Assembly: GCA_015295835.1 (NCBI GenBank)
Contig: DVEG01000011.1
Coordinates: 1-64,000, forward strand
Length of the DNA stretch: 64,000 bases
Direction: 5' to 3'
Origin: Oscillatoriaceae cyanobacterium M7585_C2015_266
GTDB lineage: Bacteria; Cyanobacteriota; Cyanobacteriia; Cyanobacteriales; Oscillatoriaceae
The position numbers and the translations under genes were made by a program. Numbering within the stretch: position 1 is the first letter of the stretch; each line of letters opens with the position of its first letter. This document shows positions 19,029 through 29,215 of this stretch, one piece after another. The notes under the pieces were generated by a model. It had not been told where the DNA came from and made no database searches. It worked only from the letters and a program-made list of their open reading frames with translations.

Positions 19029-19480
19029 TGTCTGACTTTTCCGATCCTGCTTTCACCAGCGAACCGGAAAGGTCGGGTTTTGAACCAGAGTTGGGGGGGG
19101 CTTGGCGCTCTACCCCAGAGCGTTCTGGTTTTGAGCCAGAACTGGGTGGTGCTTTGCGCCAAAAGGCTGTTTATGTCGATGAAATTACTTGCATCGGCTG
19201 CAAGCACTGCGCTCATGTTGCCCGTAATACGTTCTATATTGAACCCGACTACGGTCGCTCTCGTGTGTTTCGTCAGGATGGCGATCCACCGGAGTTGATT
19301 CAAGAAGCGATCGATACTTGCCCAGTGGATTGTATTCACTGGGTTGACTATACCGAACTCAAACGACTCGAAGAAGAGCGGCAGTATCAAGTGATTCCTG
19401 TTGCCGGATTTCCAATTGAGCCGGGAGTCATCAGTGCCGCAAATCGGCTACGCAAAAAACAGAAGAAACGCCGCAATTAA
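19028..19480 (+). CDS. 4Fe-4S ferredoxin with duplicated N-terminal repeat
   Basis: A 150-residue protein. The cluster-binding region is CIGCKHC followed by a distant CPVDC, as expected for one 4Fe-4S centre; the domain also contains HVARNTFYIEPDYGR, characteristic of cyanobacterial ferredoxins of this type. The N-terminal 45 residues hold two copies of a 15-residue unit reading PERSGFEPELGGA(W/L)R. The C-terminus is basic (RKKQKKRRN). It probably carries electrons for an unknown partner, perhaps Ycf35 or DUF2997, given the coupled gene order. Confidence 0.9.
   Translation: MSDFSDPAFTSEPERSGFEPELGGAWRSTPERSGFEPELGGALRQKAVYVDEITCIGCKHCAHVARNTFYIEPDYGRSRVFRQDGDPPELIQEAIDTCPVDCIHWVDYTELKRLEEERQYQVIPVAGFPIEPGVISAANRLRKKQKKRRN
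19064..19159 (+). repeat. two-copy in-frame 45-bp repeat in the ferredoxin gene
   Basis: Units 19064-19108 and 19115-19159 encode near-identical 15-residue peptides (residues 13-27 and 30-44), differing only Trp/Leu. The codons differ at many third positions, so the peptide, not the DNA, is conserved. Confidence 0.85.
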
Positions 19481-19523
19481 GCAAACGGTTCCTTCTGAAA
19501 AATAAAAATCACAAATTAGAAAG

Positions 19524-19552
19524 CCGATTTCTCTATGAAATCGGTTTTTTTT
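19524..19552 (+). terminator. rho-independent terminator of the DUF2997-ycf35-ferredoxin operon
   Basis: CCGATTTC and GAAATCGG form an 8-bp perfect stem with a 5-nt loop, followed by eight T residues. Confidence 0.9.
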
Positions 19553-19635
19553 GCAAACTTTATAGTGTTCTTTTTAAAATTTGCCTTTAATAGTAAGAAG
19601 GAGGGAAAGCAAGCAGAAGAAGGCCATAAACAAAT

Positions 19636-20832
19636 TCAGGCGATCGCTGTATGCTTTGAAGGCAAGCGGACAGTAAAAATACTACCTTTTCCAACTCTAG
19701 ACTTTACCTCGATCGTTCCTTGATGAGCTTCCACAATCTGGCGCGAAAGATGCAACCCCAATCCGCTACCTGCTCGCTTGTGGTTACCTTGGCGGAACCT
19801 TTCAAATAAAAACGCTTGTTCCTCGGCAGAAATACCTACTCCCGTATCTTCTATCTCAATCGTCACCCAGGTGCTGCCATCATCAGAACCCTCGGCAGAT
19901 GAACTCGCAGCTGCCTTTAAGCGAATTTCTATCCAACCTGAATCGGTGTAGCTTATAGCATTTCCCACTAAATTTGTCAACAGTCGATAGAGTTCGAGGC
20001 GATCGCCCTCAACAATGTAATTATTACTTGTAGAACCTTCTTGCTCCTCCCCCAAGTTCAATTTCAGAGACAGCCCTTTAGAATCGACTAAAGGAATAAG
20101 TTCTTTAGCCACCTCCCGAATTAGTTCTTGCAAATTAATCGGATAGAGATTAAGACTTTTGCGCCCTGCTTCATAGCGATATACCTCTAGTAACTGATTC
20201 ACCATCGTCAACAAATGTTCATTACTGCGAGACATCGTGGCAAGCGCCTCTCGCATTGCCGGTGATATTTCTCCCAAAGCTCCCTGCTGCATCAAACTAA
20301 TCATTTTAGCCGCCGCCACCAATGGCGTGCGCAAATCGTGAGTAAGGCGAGACACCAAATCTTCCCGCTGTCGGGCAATCTGATCCCGCTCATCCATCGT
20401 ATGTTTCAGCCTCAGCAGAGCTCTCACCCGTGCCAGCAACTCATCCAATTCTACCGGTTTGCGGATAAAATCATCCGCCCCCATATCCAATCCCTGCACC
20501 AGGCTCATTTGATCATAAGCCGTGATCAGCAAAATCGGTATAAACGGTAACTTTTTATTTGCACGAATGCGTCGCGTGACTTCGTAGCCATCCATTCCCG
20601 GCATCATCACGTCTAACAGCACCAAATCCGGCGGTGATTTTTCAATTTGGGCTAGAGCCGAATGACCATTATCTGCTGTCAGAATTTTGCACCCTTCTTC
20701 TTCCAGAATTGTCTGAATCAGCAACACGTTATCGGGGGAATCATCCACCACCAAAATGCAATCCTGTCTGTTATGAGTGACTCCTGGCGAATAACTCATA
20801 GAAGTTCGCTGGTTGCTAACAAAATTTATCAT
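19636..20832 (-). CDS. response regulator-histidine kinase hybrid
   Basis: A 398-residue soluble protein with an N-terminal receiver domain (VVDDSPDN, Asp in LVLLDVMMPG, Lys in FIRKPV). A short coiled coil leads to a HisKA domain with phospho-acceptor His in SRLTHDLRTPL, then an ATPase domain with N box (LTNLVGNAISY), G1 (DTGVGI) and G2 (GSGLGLHLSR). MSYSPGVTH at residue 12 is an alternative start. No input sensor is present, so signal probably arrives through the receiver. It is transcribed alone; partner unknown. Confidence 0.9.
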   Translation of the reverse strand: MINFVSNQRTSMSYSPGVTHNRQDCILVVDDSPDNVLLIQTILEEEGCKILTADNGHSALAQIEKSPPDLVLLDVMMPGMDGYEVTRRIRANKKLPFIPILLITAYDQMSLVQGLDMGADDFIRKPVELDELLARVRALLRLKHTMDERDQIARQREDLVSRLTHDLRTPLVAAAKMISLMQQGALGEISPAMREALATMSRSNEHLLTMVNQLLEVYRYEAGRKSLNLYPINLQELIREVAKELIPLVDSKGLSLKLNLGEEQEGSTSNNYIVEGDRLELYRLLTNLVGNAISYTDSGWIEIRLKAAASSSAEGSDDGSTWVTIEIEDTGVGISAEEQAFLFERFRQGNHKRAGSGLGLHLSRQIVEAHQGTIEVKSRVGKGSIFTVRLPSKHTAIA

Positions 20833-21236
20833 AATTCATTTTTTCTTAATCAATTGTCATTCTTGGTCTCCTTCACTGTAGGGATACTGCCAATTCTAAG
20901 TCGTTGTCGGCCTCATCTGTATATTGCTAGAACAAGCCCCGAAAACAACATTAATTTTAAGCTTCTAAAATTTTATTAATTAAAAAATTAAAAAAATTAT
21001 TTTTATTTTCGCAGATAACGGTGCACTCTTGATATAATTTGAATATAAAGGAGATAAACGAATAAAAATGATGAGAAACCCGCTTCGCTCGGGCAATACC
21101 GCTCATCCTGCTTGCTAAGGAAAGGAGAATTTTCCATTTCATCCGGATATTCTTTGGCTGCTGGTGAGTTGATGAGTATCGTTGTAATAGTTTCATGCCG
21201 CCGAAAAGGGGGCTTTCAGACAAAATAGGAATGACA
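20833..21236. other. intergenic region with candidate leader
   Basis: An AT-rich block is followed by a -10-like TATAAT (21033-21038), an AGGAG (21049-21053), and a small CCCG/CGGG hairpin near 21079. A 16-codon frame from 21068 is too weakly supported to call. The region presumably carries the promoters of both divergent neighbours. Confidence 0.35.
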
Positions 21237-21857
21237 ATGAAAAAAATATCGACACTTTTTAATGTTTCTGGATGTATACTGGGCATATTAGTAACTGCCA
21301 CTGGCTTGCTGGCGCTGGAAGGGTATGCCGGGAATAGCGAGAAAAACGAGCAGAAAACAGAAATTTCTGCCCTTACGAAGAGCAGAACATCGCAGGCATT
21401 GGCGACGAAGCCTCTAGTTGCTAAAAATAGCACTTCTTTTCCGGTTAACAAGATTTTACCTCAAATAAAAGGCAAGACGCGAGTGCCTATTTTTTTACCG
21501 AGTAGTCTGCCATTTTCCAATAAGGTTTACTATAAAAGCACAGCAACAGCGAATGCCTACAGAGTAGAATTCAACCAGACGGCTAATTGCAATGCAACTG
21601 CCTGCTATATTGGTGCCTTTGAAGCTGAAAAAGGCGGAAAGTTTACGACGAAAATGGGAGGGGAAAGGGAAACTTTAAAAAATATTCAATTATCTGACGG
21701 CACCAAAGGTATTTTTTACAACTATTGTGGGGCTTACTGTACGGCATTGGTTGAATGGCAATATCAGGGTGTTTTGTATCGCGTCACGATTAAAAATGGT
21801 TTAGAGGAAGAGTTGATGAAAATAGCTAATTCTGCAATTAAAGCTGGGGTTCGCTAG
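21237..21857 (+). CDS. exported protein of unknown function
   Basis: A 206-residue protein. ATG 21237 is chosen because AGGA lies 6 nt before it and it opens directly into a signal peptide (MKKISTLFNVSGCILGIL) with a probable site after GYAG. A longer frame from 21195 would place uncharged residues before the signal. The mature part has a Lys/Thr-rich linker (about 40-80) and a globular C-terminal half with four cysteines spaced as two pairs (CNATAC, CGAYC), suggesting disulfides in the periplasm. No family is recognised. Confidence 0.65.
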   Translation: MKKISTLFNVSGCILGILVTATGLLALEGYAGNSEKNEQKTEISALTKSRTSQALATKPLVAKNSTSFPVNKILPQIKGKTRVPIFLPSSLPFSNKVYYKSTATANAYRVEFNQTANCNATACYIGAFEAEKGGKFTTKMGGERETLKNIQLSDGTKGIFYNYCGAYCTALVEWQYQGVLYRVTIKNGLEEELMKIANSAIKAGVR

Positions 21858-21873
21858 CAATTAATGTGTCATA

Positions 21874-21957
21874 GCGCTCACTATTTTTTTTAATTTTTAT
21901 AATTTTAAATAAAAGGCGCTCACTATTTTTTTTAATTTTTATAATTTTAAATAAAAG
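21874..21957. repeat. perfect 42-bp tandem duplication
   Basis: 21874-21915 and 21916-21957 are identical, each starting gcgctcacta and ending aaataaaag. The unit is mostly A/T. Lack of any mismatch suggests a recent slip or duplication. It lies between the exported protein and the convergent Uma2-family gene. Confidence 0.95.
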
Positions 21958-21989
21958 CGATCGCCACTCTTCACCCTACGGTTCAATCC

Positions 21990-22778
21990 CTAATTCCCGC
22001 AATCGCTGCGCCAATTCTTCAGCGCGACGGCAGCTTCAGCTCGTTGACGCTCCATTTCAGCTTGCTTTTGGGCAGCTTCAGTTCGTTGTAAGGCAGCTTC
22101 AGTATCAGTCGGAATCCAATTTCCTTCTGCGTCATACCAACGCAACCAGATGCGCTCGATTCCTTGATATTCTCCTTGCCACAATCCTAAACCTAGTTCA
22201 ATTTGCGGCATCCAAATTCTAGGCTCAGTTAAGTTTAACTCTTGGTAACGCCCCGATAAAAGTGTAAAAGCTCTTAACTCATCGGTGTAACGATTAAAGA
22301 CAATATAATAAGGTACACGCAAAATTTGTTCGTAAACTTCCCACTTCGTCGGGGGTTGATTTTTCTTTTTTTGAGTTTCTCCCAAGTCTTCTTTTTCAGT
22401 GCCAGGGGAAAGTAATTCTACTACTACAAAAGGAGCAACTCCTTCTTGCCAAATGACATAACTCATACGCAAGTCGTGCCCATCATACAGCCTCGGCACT
22501 CCCACGACTCCAAACCAATCCGGGCGTTTATACCAGTTTTGATGGCGAACATCGTAATATAGATTGAGAGCGCTACCGCTAAATACGAGCTCTGGCGGAT
22601 AGTTAGGAGGCAGGAAGGTACGACGCAAAAGAGCGGGTTGTAAATCGTGATCCTCATCAGGCAAACCTGGTTCCTCCGGGTTTTCGCTTGGTAAATCGTA
22701 CATGGTGGGCAGGGTTTCCCTGGGAGAAAGAGGCGGCTCGCTCTGCTCGACGGGATATTTCCTAGGAAATACAGTCAT
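21990..22778 (-). CDS. Uma2-family putative restriction endonuclease-like protein, shifted C-terminus
   Basis: A 262-residue protein of the Uma2/DUF820 family, which is greatly expanded in cyanobacteria and has a PD-(D/E)xK-like fold of unproven role. Typical stretches are PPELVFSGSALNLYYD, VVVELLSPGTEKEDLG, YEQILRVPYYIVFNRY and a C-terminal Gln/Glu/Arg-rich coiled coil. The last residues read LKNWRSDCGN, but one frame over the same DNA reads AEELAQRLRELGIEP with TAG at 21976-21978, the usual family ending. A 1-nt indel near 22017-22025 therefore seems to have changed the tail; the enzyme-like core is intact. Confidence 0.8.
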   Translation of the reverse strand: MTVFPRKYPVEQSEPPLSPRETLPTMYDLPSENPEEPGLPDEDHDLQPALLRRTFLPPNYPPELVFSGSALNLYYDVRHQNWYKRPDWFGVVGVPRLYDGHDLRMSYVIWQEGVAPFVVVELLSPGTEKEDLGETQKKKNQPPTKWEVYEQILRVPYYIVFNRYTDELRAFTLLSGRYQELNLTEPRIWMPQIELGLGLWQGEYQGIERIWLRWYDAEGNWIPTDTEAALQRTEAAQKQAEMERQRAEAAVALKNWRSDCGN

Positions 22779-22911
22779 GGTTGGTTTTGTTTGCGGGCAA
22801 AAGTCTGCTAGTTCTACTGTATCGCCGAAATTATGAAGATTGGATTAGCAGTCTCACTCTGTAGTAGTCTAGATTGGGTGACTATATTTGCTGCCTTGAC
22901 GCGATCGCTTT

Positions 22912-23901
22912 ATGTCTCCTAGTGTTACTGCTGCTCGCACAATTCGCATCGGTTCTCGTAAAAGCCAGCTTGCCCTCGTCCAAACTTATTGGGTACAGGA
23001 ACAACTCCAGCAACGTTTTCCCGAGCGCAGCTTCGAAGTCCACACCATGTCCACCCAGGGCGACAAGATTCTCGATGTCGCTCTTGCCAAAATTGGCGAT
23101 AAAGGACTTTTCACTAAAGAATTGGAAGTGGGAATGTTGCAAAATGAGACGGATTTTGCCGTGCATTCCCTTAAAGACTTACCTACCAAACTCCCAGAAG
23201 GCTTGTTACTGGCGTGCATCACAGAGCGGGAAAATCCCGCTGATGCCTTGGTTGTGCACGAAAAACATAAAGATAAGCAATTGGAAACTTTGCCAGCCGG
23301 TGCAGTCGTGGGCACTTCTTCCCTCAGACGTCTTGCCCAACTGCGTCACTACTTCCCTCATCTGCAATTTAAAGATATCAGGGGGAATCTAAACACACGC
23401 CTGCAAAAACTCGATGAAGGGGGCTACGATGCCCTCATCCTTGCCGTAGCAGGGTTGCAACGCTTGGGTATGGGAGAGCGCATTCATCAAGTCATCCCTG
23501 AGGAAATCTCCCTCCACGCTGTCGGGCAAGGAGCTCTTGGCATCGAATGTCGCGCCGACGATGTGGAGATTATTAATATTCTCAAAACTATCGAACACCC
23601 GGAAACTCGCGCTCGCTGTTACGCCGAGCGCGCTTTCTTGCGCTCTCTAGAAGGCGGCTGTCAAGTTCCTATTGGAGTCAGTACCCGCATTGAAAATAAT
23701 CAGTTAACTTTAACCGGCATGGTTGCTAGCCTCGATGGGCAGCGATTGATTAAAGATAGCATTACTGGCGCTGCTGAAAATGCCGAACAAATCGGTATCG
23801 AACTCGCCAATCGTTTGCGGCAACAAGGAGCGCAGGAAATTTTAGATGAAATTTTTGCCCAAGTTCAGCGGGGCGAAAACTCCCCTAAGGATAATGGGTA
23901 A
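22912..23901 (+). CDS. hemC: hydroxymethylbilane synthase (porphobilinogen deaminase)
   Basis: A 329-residue cytosolic enzyme that joins four porphobilinogen units into hydroxymethylbilane for haem and chlorophyll synthesis. Motifs seen are the N-terminal [14 protein letters not shown], the substrate-binding [18 protein letters not shown] and RGNLNTRL, and the dipyrromethane cofactor Cys in [10 protein letters not shown]. Length and order are canonical. It is divergent from the Uma2 gene and transcribed alone. Confidence 0.97.
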   Translation: MSPSVTAARTIRIGSRKSQLALVQTYWVQEQLQQRFPERSFEVHTMSTQGDKILDVALAKIGDKGLFTKELEVGMLQNETDFAVHSLKDLPTKLPEGLLLACITERENPADALVVHEKHKDKQLETLPAGAVVGTSSLRRLAQLRHYFPHLQFKDIRGNLNTRLQKLDEGGYDALILAVAGLQRLGMGERIHQVIPEEISLHAVGQGALGIECRADDVEIINILKTIEHPETRARCYAERAFLRSLEGGCQVPIGVSTRIENNQLTLTGMVASLDGQRLIKDSITGAAENAEQIGIELANRLRQQGAQEILDEIFAQVQRGENSPKDNG

Positions 23902-24083
23902 GATGCCTGATTTTTTTTCTTTACTAAAATAACTCGATTTGAGATGGGGAAATTCCTGGCGAGAAGCAAACGCAAGTGAATCTCACCAGTGGGCGTGTTT
24001 TTTGGCTTTTCAATGTTTGTGATTAATGCCAATTCAACAAAACCGCCCTAACTGTCTCACATCTCAATTTTCAAATCCCAAAT

Positions 24084-24656
24084 ATGACTCAACCTGTTGA
24101 TGCTTTTAAAACAGCTCTCGATTTTACTCTCAAATGGGAAGCTGGTGTAGGAAATGCCAAGGATCTTGCTGGTGTAGTCAATCGGGGCATTAGCCAGCGC
24201 AGCTACGATAGTTATCGTCAACGTAAAGGTAAACCGCTACAATCTGTTCTCAAAATTTCTGAGGAGGAAGTTGAAAATCTTTACTATGAGGATTACTGGT
24301 TGGCTTCTAAAGCAGACTTGATGTGTTTGCCTTTGGCAGTTGTACATTTTGATACAGCCGTGAATTTTAGTGTCAGAGGTAGTATTAAATTCCTGCAAGA
24401 AGTTTTGGGTGGTTTGGTTGTTGATGGTAAGTTTGGCTCACAAACTGCGGCAGCTCTACAAAAACAAAATACTCTCGAAACTGCTAAGCGCTATTGTCAG
24501 GAGCGCAGGAATTATCGCTTTCAGCGTGTAAAGGAAAATCCTACACAGCAGCAGTTTCTAAAGGGCTGGTTGCGTCGGGATGATGATTTAATCGAATTTA
24601 TTAGTAGGTTGGGTGATGAAACTGCTGTATTAGATGTGGGTAATAAAGAGGAGTAA
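24084..24656 (+). CDS. GH108-like muramidase (ZliS-type)
   Basis: A 190-residue protein resembling glycoside hydrolase family 108. The N-terminal catalytic segment FTLKWEAGVGNAKDLAGVVNRGIS retains the Glu expected to cleave peptidoglycan. A second part resembles the family C-terminal peptidoglycan-binding region (VDGKFGSQTAAAL). There is no signal peptide, as in phage endolysins and ZliS proteins that leave the cell by other routes. No phage genes are adjacent. It may be a domesticated phage lysin or act in wall remodelling. Confidence 0.75.
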   Translation: MTQPVDAFKTALDFTLKWEAGVGNAKDLAGVVNRGISQRSYDSYRQRKGKPLQSVLKISEEEVENLYYEDYWLASKADLMCLPLAVVHFDTAVNFSVRGSIKFLQEVLGGLVVDGKFGSQTAAALQKQNTLETAKRYCQERRNYRFQRVKENPTQQQFLKGWLRRDDDLIEFISRLGDETAVLDVGNKEE

Positions 24657-24782
24657 AATGTTGTTTACCCTACATAAAATGGATAAAATTGTTGAAATTT
24701 TACAGCAAGCGATCGCTTGCCAGAATTCGCTATCACTCTCCTACAAGCTAGGCGCAGCTTTTAAACTATTTTGTTTAAAATG

Positions 24783-24808
24783 TCGGTTTCTAAAAAAACC
24801 GATTTTTT
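24783..24808 (+). terminator. rho-independent terminator
   Basis: TCGGTTT and AAACCGA form a 7-bp perfect stem followed by six T residues, 127 bp after the muramidase gene. Confidence 0.8.
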
Positions 24809-25126
24809 ATATTAAATTGAATATTTATTAATGGCGTTATAATAATGTATATTTTTTTACAGAATTTTTTAGCGGATTAATTTATTTTAGAGCCAGAGGA
24901 GGAAAAGGAGAGTAAAAAAATTTAAAAATACTGGATTTCTGAATTTAATGTATCTGAAGTGAGAAGCTGAGATTTAAAATCTAAAGTATAAACAAAAAAA
25001 GCGATAGAAAGCGATCGCTTTCCATTCGCCAGTTTTCATAAATAGCACTTTCTTGGCAACACTGACGTGCTGCCTGAAGGGTATGATGACGGTACTAGGT
25101 GACCATCTCAGGGAACGCACAGAATA
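24809..25126. other. intergenic region upstream of glgA
   Basis: AT-rich DNA with no convincing gene. It includes a 16-bp perfect palindrome GAAAGCGATCGCTTTC (25007-25022) built around an HIP1 site. The glgA promoter must lie here or just downstream, but no clear -35/-10 pair was found. Confidence 0.4.
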
Positions 25127-26590
25127 ATGCGAATTCTATTTGTTGCTGCCGAAGCTGCTCCTCTGGCCAAAGTGGGCGGCATGGGCGATGTAGTCGGAGC
25201 TCTGCCCAAAATCCTGCGCCAGATGGGCCACGATGTCCGCATCTTTATGCCCTACTATGGCTTTCTGCCAGACAAACTAAAAATTCCCAAAGAACCGATC
25301 TGGTGGGGCAATGCCATGTTCCAGAAGTTTGCAGTCTACGAAACAGTTTTTCCGGGAGCGAATGTCCCGCTTTACCTCTTTGGCCATCCTTCTTTCTCAC
25401 CGCGCCGTATCTATTCCGGAGAAGACGAATACTGGCGGTTTACCCTGTTTGCTAACGGAGCCGCCGAGTTTGCCTGGAACTACTGGAAGCCGGATATCAT
25501 TCACTGCCACGACTGGCACACTGGCATGATTCCCGTATGGATGCACGAAACGCCTGACATCAAAACTGTATTTACCATTCACAACTTGGCCTATCAAGGG
25601 CCATGGCGCTGGTACTTAGAAAAAATTACTTGGTGCCCTTGGTACATGCAGGGTCACAATACAATGGCGGCAGCAGTTCAATTTGCTGACCAAGTCAATA
25701 CAGTCTCTCCCACCTATGCCGAGCAAATCAAGACACCCGCCCAGGGCGAAGGTCTCGAAGGCTTGATGTCTTATATCAGCGGTAAATTGCGGGGCATTCT
25801 CAATGGCATCGATACCGATAGCTACAATCCAGCCACAGACAGGTACATTGTCCAAAATTATACCGCCGATACCCTCGAAGACCGCATAGCTAACAAAATA
25901 GCTCTGCAAGAAGAAGTCGGCTTGGAAGTCAACGCCAATGCTTTTTTGATAGGCATGGTTACCCGCCTTGTCGAACAAAAAGGCATCGATTTGTTGATTC
26001 AGATCCTTGATCGTTTCATGGCTTACAGCGATGCTCAGTTTGTCGTGCTGGGTTTAGGCGATCAATACTACGAAAATCAAATGTGGCAGCTTGCTACCCG
26101 TTATCGCGGACGTATGTCCGCCTATATTCTTCAAAGCGACGCCTTATCCAGACGCATCTACGCAGGCGCTGATGTCTTTCTTATGCCCAGCCGCTTTGAA
26201 CCTTGCGGCATCAGTCAAATGATGGCTATGCGTTATGGCTGCGTTCCCATCGTGCGGCGCACGGGTGGCTTAGTCGATACCGTCTCCCACCATGATCCTA
26301 TGAATAACACCGGCACTGGCTATTGTTTTGATCGCTACGAGCCACTCGATCTTTTCACCTCTATGGTGCGGGCTTCAGAAGGCTTCCGCTACAAAGATAA
26401 GTGGCAGCAACTGCAAAAGCGGTGCATGGCTTGTGACTTTAGTTGGGTTAAATCCGCTCGCGAATACGTCAAGATGTATTGCGACGCTCTCGGCATCTCT
26501 GTCGAACAGGCTGAAGCACAGTTACAGTCTTCCGAACCCCCTCAAGAATCATCTGAATCAGAGCAAAAGCCAGAATTGGCAAACGCCTGA
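25127..26590 (+). CDS. glgA: glycogen synthase (ADP-glucose, GT5)
   Basis: A 487-residue cytosolic enzyme that adds glucose from ADP-glucose to glycogen. It begins [21 protein letters not shown], where the KVGG loop binds ADP-glucose. Other family stretches are [22 protein letters not shown] and the C-terminal nucleotide-binding region [19 protein letters not shown], including the catalytic Glu. The C-terminus is an acidic Gln/Ser tail. Transcribed alone. Confidence 0.96.
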   Translation: MRILFVAAEAAPLAKVGGMGDVVGALPKILRQMGHDVRIFMPYYGFLPDKLKIPKEPIWWGNAMFQKFAVYETVFPGANVPLYLFGHPSFSPRRIYSGEDEYWRFTLFANGAAEFAWNYWKPDIIHCHDWHTGMIPVWMHETPDIKTVFTIHNLAYQGPWRWYLEKITWCPWYMQGHNTMAAAVQFADQVNTVSPTYAEQIKTPAQGEGLEGLMSYISGKLRGILNGIDTDSYNPATDRYIVQNYTADTLEDRIANKIALQEEVGLEVNANAFLIGMVTRLVEQKGIDLLIQILDRFMAYSDAQFVVLGLGDQYYENQMWQLATRYRGRMSAYILQSDALSRRIYAGADVFLMPSRFEPCGISQMMAMRYGCVPIVRRTGGLVDTVSHHDPMNNTGTGYCFDRYEPLDLFTSMVRASEGFRYKDKWQQLQKRCMACDFSWVKSAREYVKMYCDALGISVEQAEAQLQSSEPPQESSESEQKPELANA

Positions 26591-27112
26591 TCAACTCACC
26601 TACAGAAGGAGAAGTGTTAAGGGTGAAAAATTTTCCTTTTTCCTTCTTCCTTCTTCCTTCTTCCTTCTTTTTTCTACTTTATTATACTATTTTCTTCTTT
26701 TTTCCTTCTTTTTAATCATGGGAATACAAGCAAAATATGCGCTTAAAGGAAGGGAAGTAAAAACAGCAAAATAGATTGACATAATTAGCTAGTTATGGTA
26801 ATAGAAATACCTCCAATCTTACCGAATACAAAAGGGTAAATGTAAACCCTATGGACTGACTTTTTAATTAGGAGATATAAAGTATAGGAAGGGAGCACAT
26901 TCTGCCGATTCTGAAGAGTAAAGGTTCTGGTAAAATAAAAGATTTTAACAAAAGCGATCGCCAAGAATATTAAAACCCGAACAGCAGGGACAATCATTCT
27001 GTAATATTCTAGTAAATTGAGTGGAACTAAACTCATCAATCAAATCACGCCAATTGAAGTCGTCGTTCCACTTTGTCCCCCAGGAAAAAGAACCCCCAAG
27101 CAGGAAATTAAT
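26591..27112. other. glgA-dxs intergenic region with pyrimidine tract
   Basis: 522 bp. It starts with a strong polypyrimidine tract on the plus strand (about 26629-26715), including four CCTTCTT units at 26642-26669. The rest is AT-rich. An upstream GTG in frame with dxs at 27017 is not preferred as start. Confidence 0.5.
26642..26669 (+). repeat. four tandem CCTTCTT units
   Basis: Four exact 7-bp units inside a longer C/T-only stretch. Such tracts are slippage-prone and can form triplex DNA. Confidence 0.9.
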
Positions 27113-29017
27113 ATGCATTTGAGTGAACTGACACATCCGAACCAGTTGCACGGTTTGTCAATCCACCAACTTGAGCAAATCGCCCGTCAGATTCGGGAAA
27201 AACACTTGCAAACCGTAGCTGCCACTGGCGGACACCTTGGCCCTGGTTTGGGCGTCGTCGAGCTGACTATAGGTCTCTACCAAACTTTAGACCTCGATCG
27301 CGATAAAGTTATCTGGGACGTGGGGCATCAAGCCTATCCCCACAAAATGCTAACAGGTCGCTACAACAACTTCCACACCCTAAGACAAAAAAATGGTATC
27401 GCCGGCTACCTCAAGCGCTGTGAAAGTAAATTCGACCATTTCGGAGCAGGGCACGCCTCCACCAGTATCTCAGCTGCCTTGGGAATGGCCCTTGCCAGGG
27501 ATATGAAAGGCGAAAACTTCAAAGTCGTAGCCGTAATTGGCGACGGTGCCCTCACTGGCGGGATGGCCTTAGAAGCAATCAATCATGCAGGTCACCTACC
27601 CAAAACCAACCTGCTCGTTGTCCTCAACGACAACGAAATGTCTATCTCCCCCAATGTCGGCGCGATTCCTCGCTACCTCAACAAAATTCGTCTTTCCGAG
27701 CCGGTACAGTTCATCACCGACAATCTCGAAGAGCAGTTTAAAAACATTCCTTTCGTTGGCGAAACCTTCACCCCCGACATGCAGCGCCTCAAAGAAGGGA
27801 TGAAGCGCCTAGCAGTTCCCAAAGTAGGGGCAGTGTTTGAAGAGTTAGGCTTTACCTATATTGGCCCGGTAGATGGGCACAACCTGGAAGAACTGATTTC
27901 TACCTTCCAACAAGCCCATAAAATACAAGGTCCTGTGCTGGTACATGTGGCAACCGTGAAAGGGAAAGGCTACGCGCTCGCCGAAAAAGACCAAGTAGGC
28001 TACCACGCTCAAAGCCCATTCAACCTTGCTACCGGCAAACCTATTCCCTCTAGCAAACCCAAACCCCCTACCTACTCAAAAGTTTTCGCCGAAACCCTAA
28101 TCAAACTCGCAGAAGAAAATCCCAATATTGTCGCGATTACCGCTGCAATGGCAACCGGCACCGGATTAGATAAATTCCAAGCCAAACTGCCAAAACAATA
28201 TATAGATGTGGGCATTGCTGAACAGCATGCTGTTACTCTCGCCGCTGGGCTTGCTTGCGAAGGAATGCGTCCGCTCGCTGCCATTTACTCTACTTTCCTG
28301 CAGCGCGCCTACGATCAAGTAATTCACGATGTCTGTATCCAGAAATTGCCGGTGTTTTTCTGTATGGATCGGGCTGGCATCGTCGGGGCAGATGGCCCCA
28401 CCCACCAGGGCATGTACGATATTGCCTACTTGCGCTGTATTCCCAATATTGTGCTCATGGCTCCCAAGGATGAGGCAGAACTACAGCGTATGCTCGTGAC
28501 GGGAGTTAATTATACCGAAGGACCGATCGCTATGCGTTATCCTCGTGGTAATGGCGTCGGTGTTCCCCTAATGGAGGAAGGCTGGGAACCGCTGGAAATC
28601 GGCAAGGGCGAAATCTTGCGTCACGGCGATGACGTGCTACTGGTGGCTTATGGCTCTATGGTTTACCCAGCCCTACAGGCAGCTGAAATTCTCCACGAAC
28701 ATAGCATAGAAGCAACTGTCGTCAATGCCCGTTTTGCTAAACCCCTCGACACGGAATTAATTTTACCCCTTGCTAAGCAAACAGGGCGCGTCGTTACTTT
28801 AGAAGAGGGCTGCTTAATCGGCGGTTTTGGTTCAGCAGTGGCAGAGGCTTTGCTTGATAATGGTATCTTGGTGCCAGTAATGCGAATTGGTGTGCCCGAT
28901 ATTTTAGTTGAACACGCCGAACCCGCTGAGTCTATGGCGGATCTTGGTTTGACGCCACCACAAATCGCCGAACGCATACGCCTAGGAATTTGTGCTGAAC
29001 TCTCAGTGGTTAGCTGA
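27113..29017 (+). CDS. dxs: 1-deoxy-D-xylulose-5-phosphate synthase
   Basis: A 634-residue thiamine diphosphate enzyme making DXP from pyruvate and glyceraldehyde phosphate, the first step of the MEP isoprenoid pathway. ATG 27113 is chosen: AGGA lies about 8 nt upstream and it yields the usual N-terminus [16 protein letters not shown]; a GTG at 27017 would add 32 unrelated residues. Motifs are [12 protein letters not shown], the ThDP-binding [13 protein letters not shown] with LNDN, and the C-terminal transketolase region with [12 protein letters not shown] and [12 protein letters not shown]. Confidence 0.97.
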   Translation: MHLSELTHPNQLHGLSIHQLEQIARQIREKHLQTVAATGGHLGPGLGVVELTIGLYQTLDLDRDKVIWDVGHQAYPHKMLTGRYNNFHTLRQKNGIAGYLKRCESKFDHFGAGHASTSISAALGMALARDMKGENFKVVAVIGDGALTGGMALEAINHAGHLPKTNLLVVLNDNEMSISPNVGAIPRYLNKIRLSEPVQFITDNLEEQFKNIPFVGETFTPDMQRLKEGMKRLAVPKVGAVFEELGFTYIGPVDGHNLEELISTFQQAHKIQGPVLVHVATVKGKGYALAEKDQVGYHAQSPFNLATGKPIPSSKPKPPTYSKVFAETLIKLAEENPNIVAITAAMATGTGLDKFQAKLPKQYIDVGIAEQHAVTLAAGLACEGMRPLAAIYSTFLQRAYDQVIHDVCIQKLPVFFCMDRAGIVGADGPTHQGMYDIAYLRCIPNIVLMAPKDEAELQRMLVTGVNYTEGPIAMRYPRGNGVGVPLMEEGWEPLEIGKGEILRHGDDVLLVAYGSMVYPALQAAEILHEHSIEATVVNARFAKPLDTELILPLAKQTGRVVTLEEGCLIGGFGSAVAEALLDNGILVPVMRIGVPDILVEHAEPAESMADLGLTPPQIAERIRLGICAELSVVS

Positions 29018-29030
29018 TAGGAACCTTCGG

Positions 29031-29056
29031 GTAGGGCCTATTTTTTAAGGCCCTAC
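29031..29056 (+). terminator. probable dxs terminator
   Basis: GTAGGGCCT and AGGCCCTAC form a 9-bp perfect stem with an 8-nt loop, 14 bp after the dxs stop. The tract after it is A/T-mixed rather than pure T. Confidence 0.7.
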
Positions 29057-29215
29057 AATTTATATTAATTTAATTAAATTTTAAAGCCAAAATATTATTA
29101 TTTATATTTATTTTTGATTTTTGATTTTTTGGCAAAAAATGAAAAAAAGCATTGTCTAGAAAACGCCAGAATAATGATTATTGTGTAGGGGATTGCCGGC
29201 AAAATACAAATACGA

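Noticed and set aside
26785-27039. 84-codon minus-strand frame upstream of dxs
   Set aside because: Low-complexity, AT-driven composition and no start signal.
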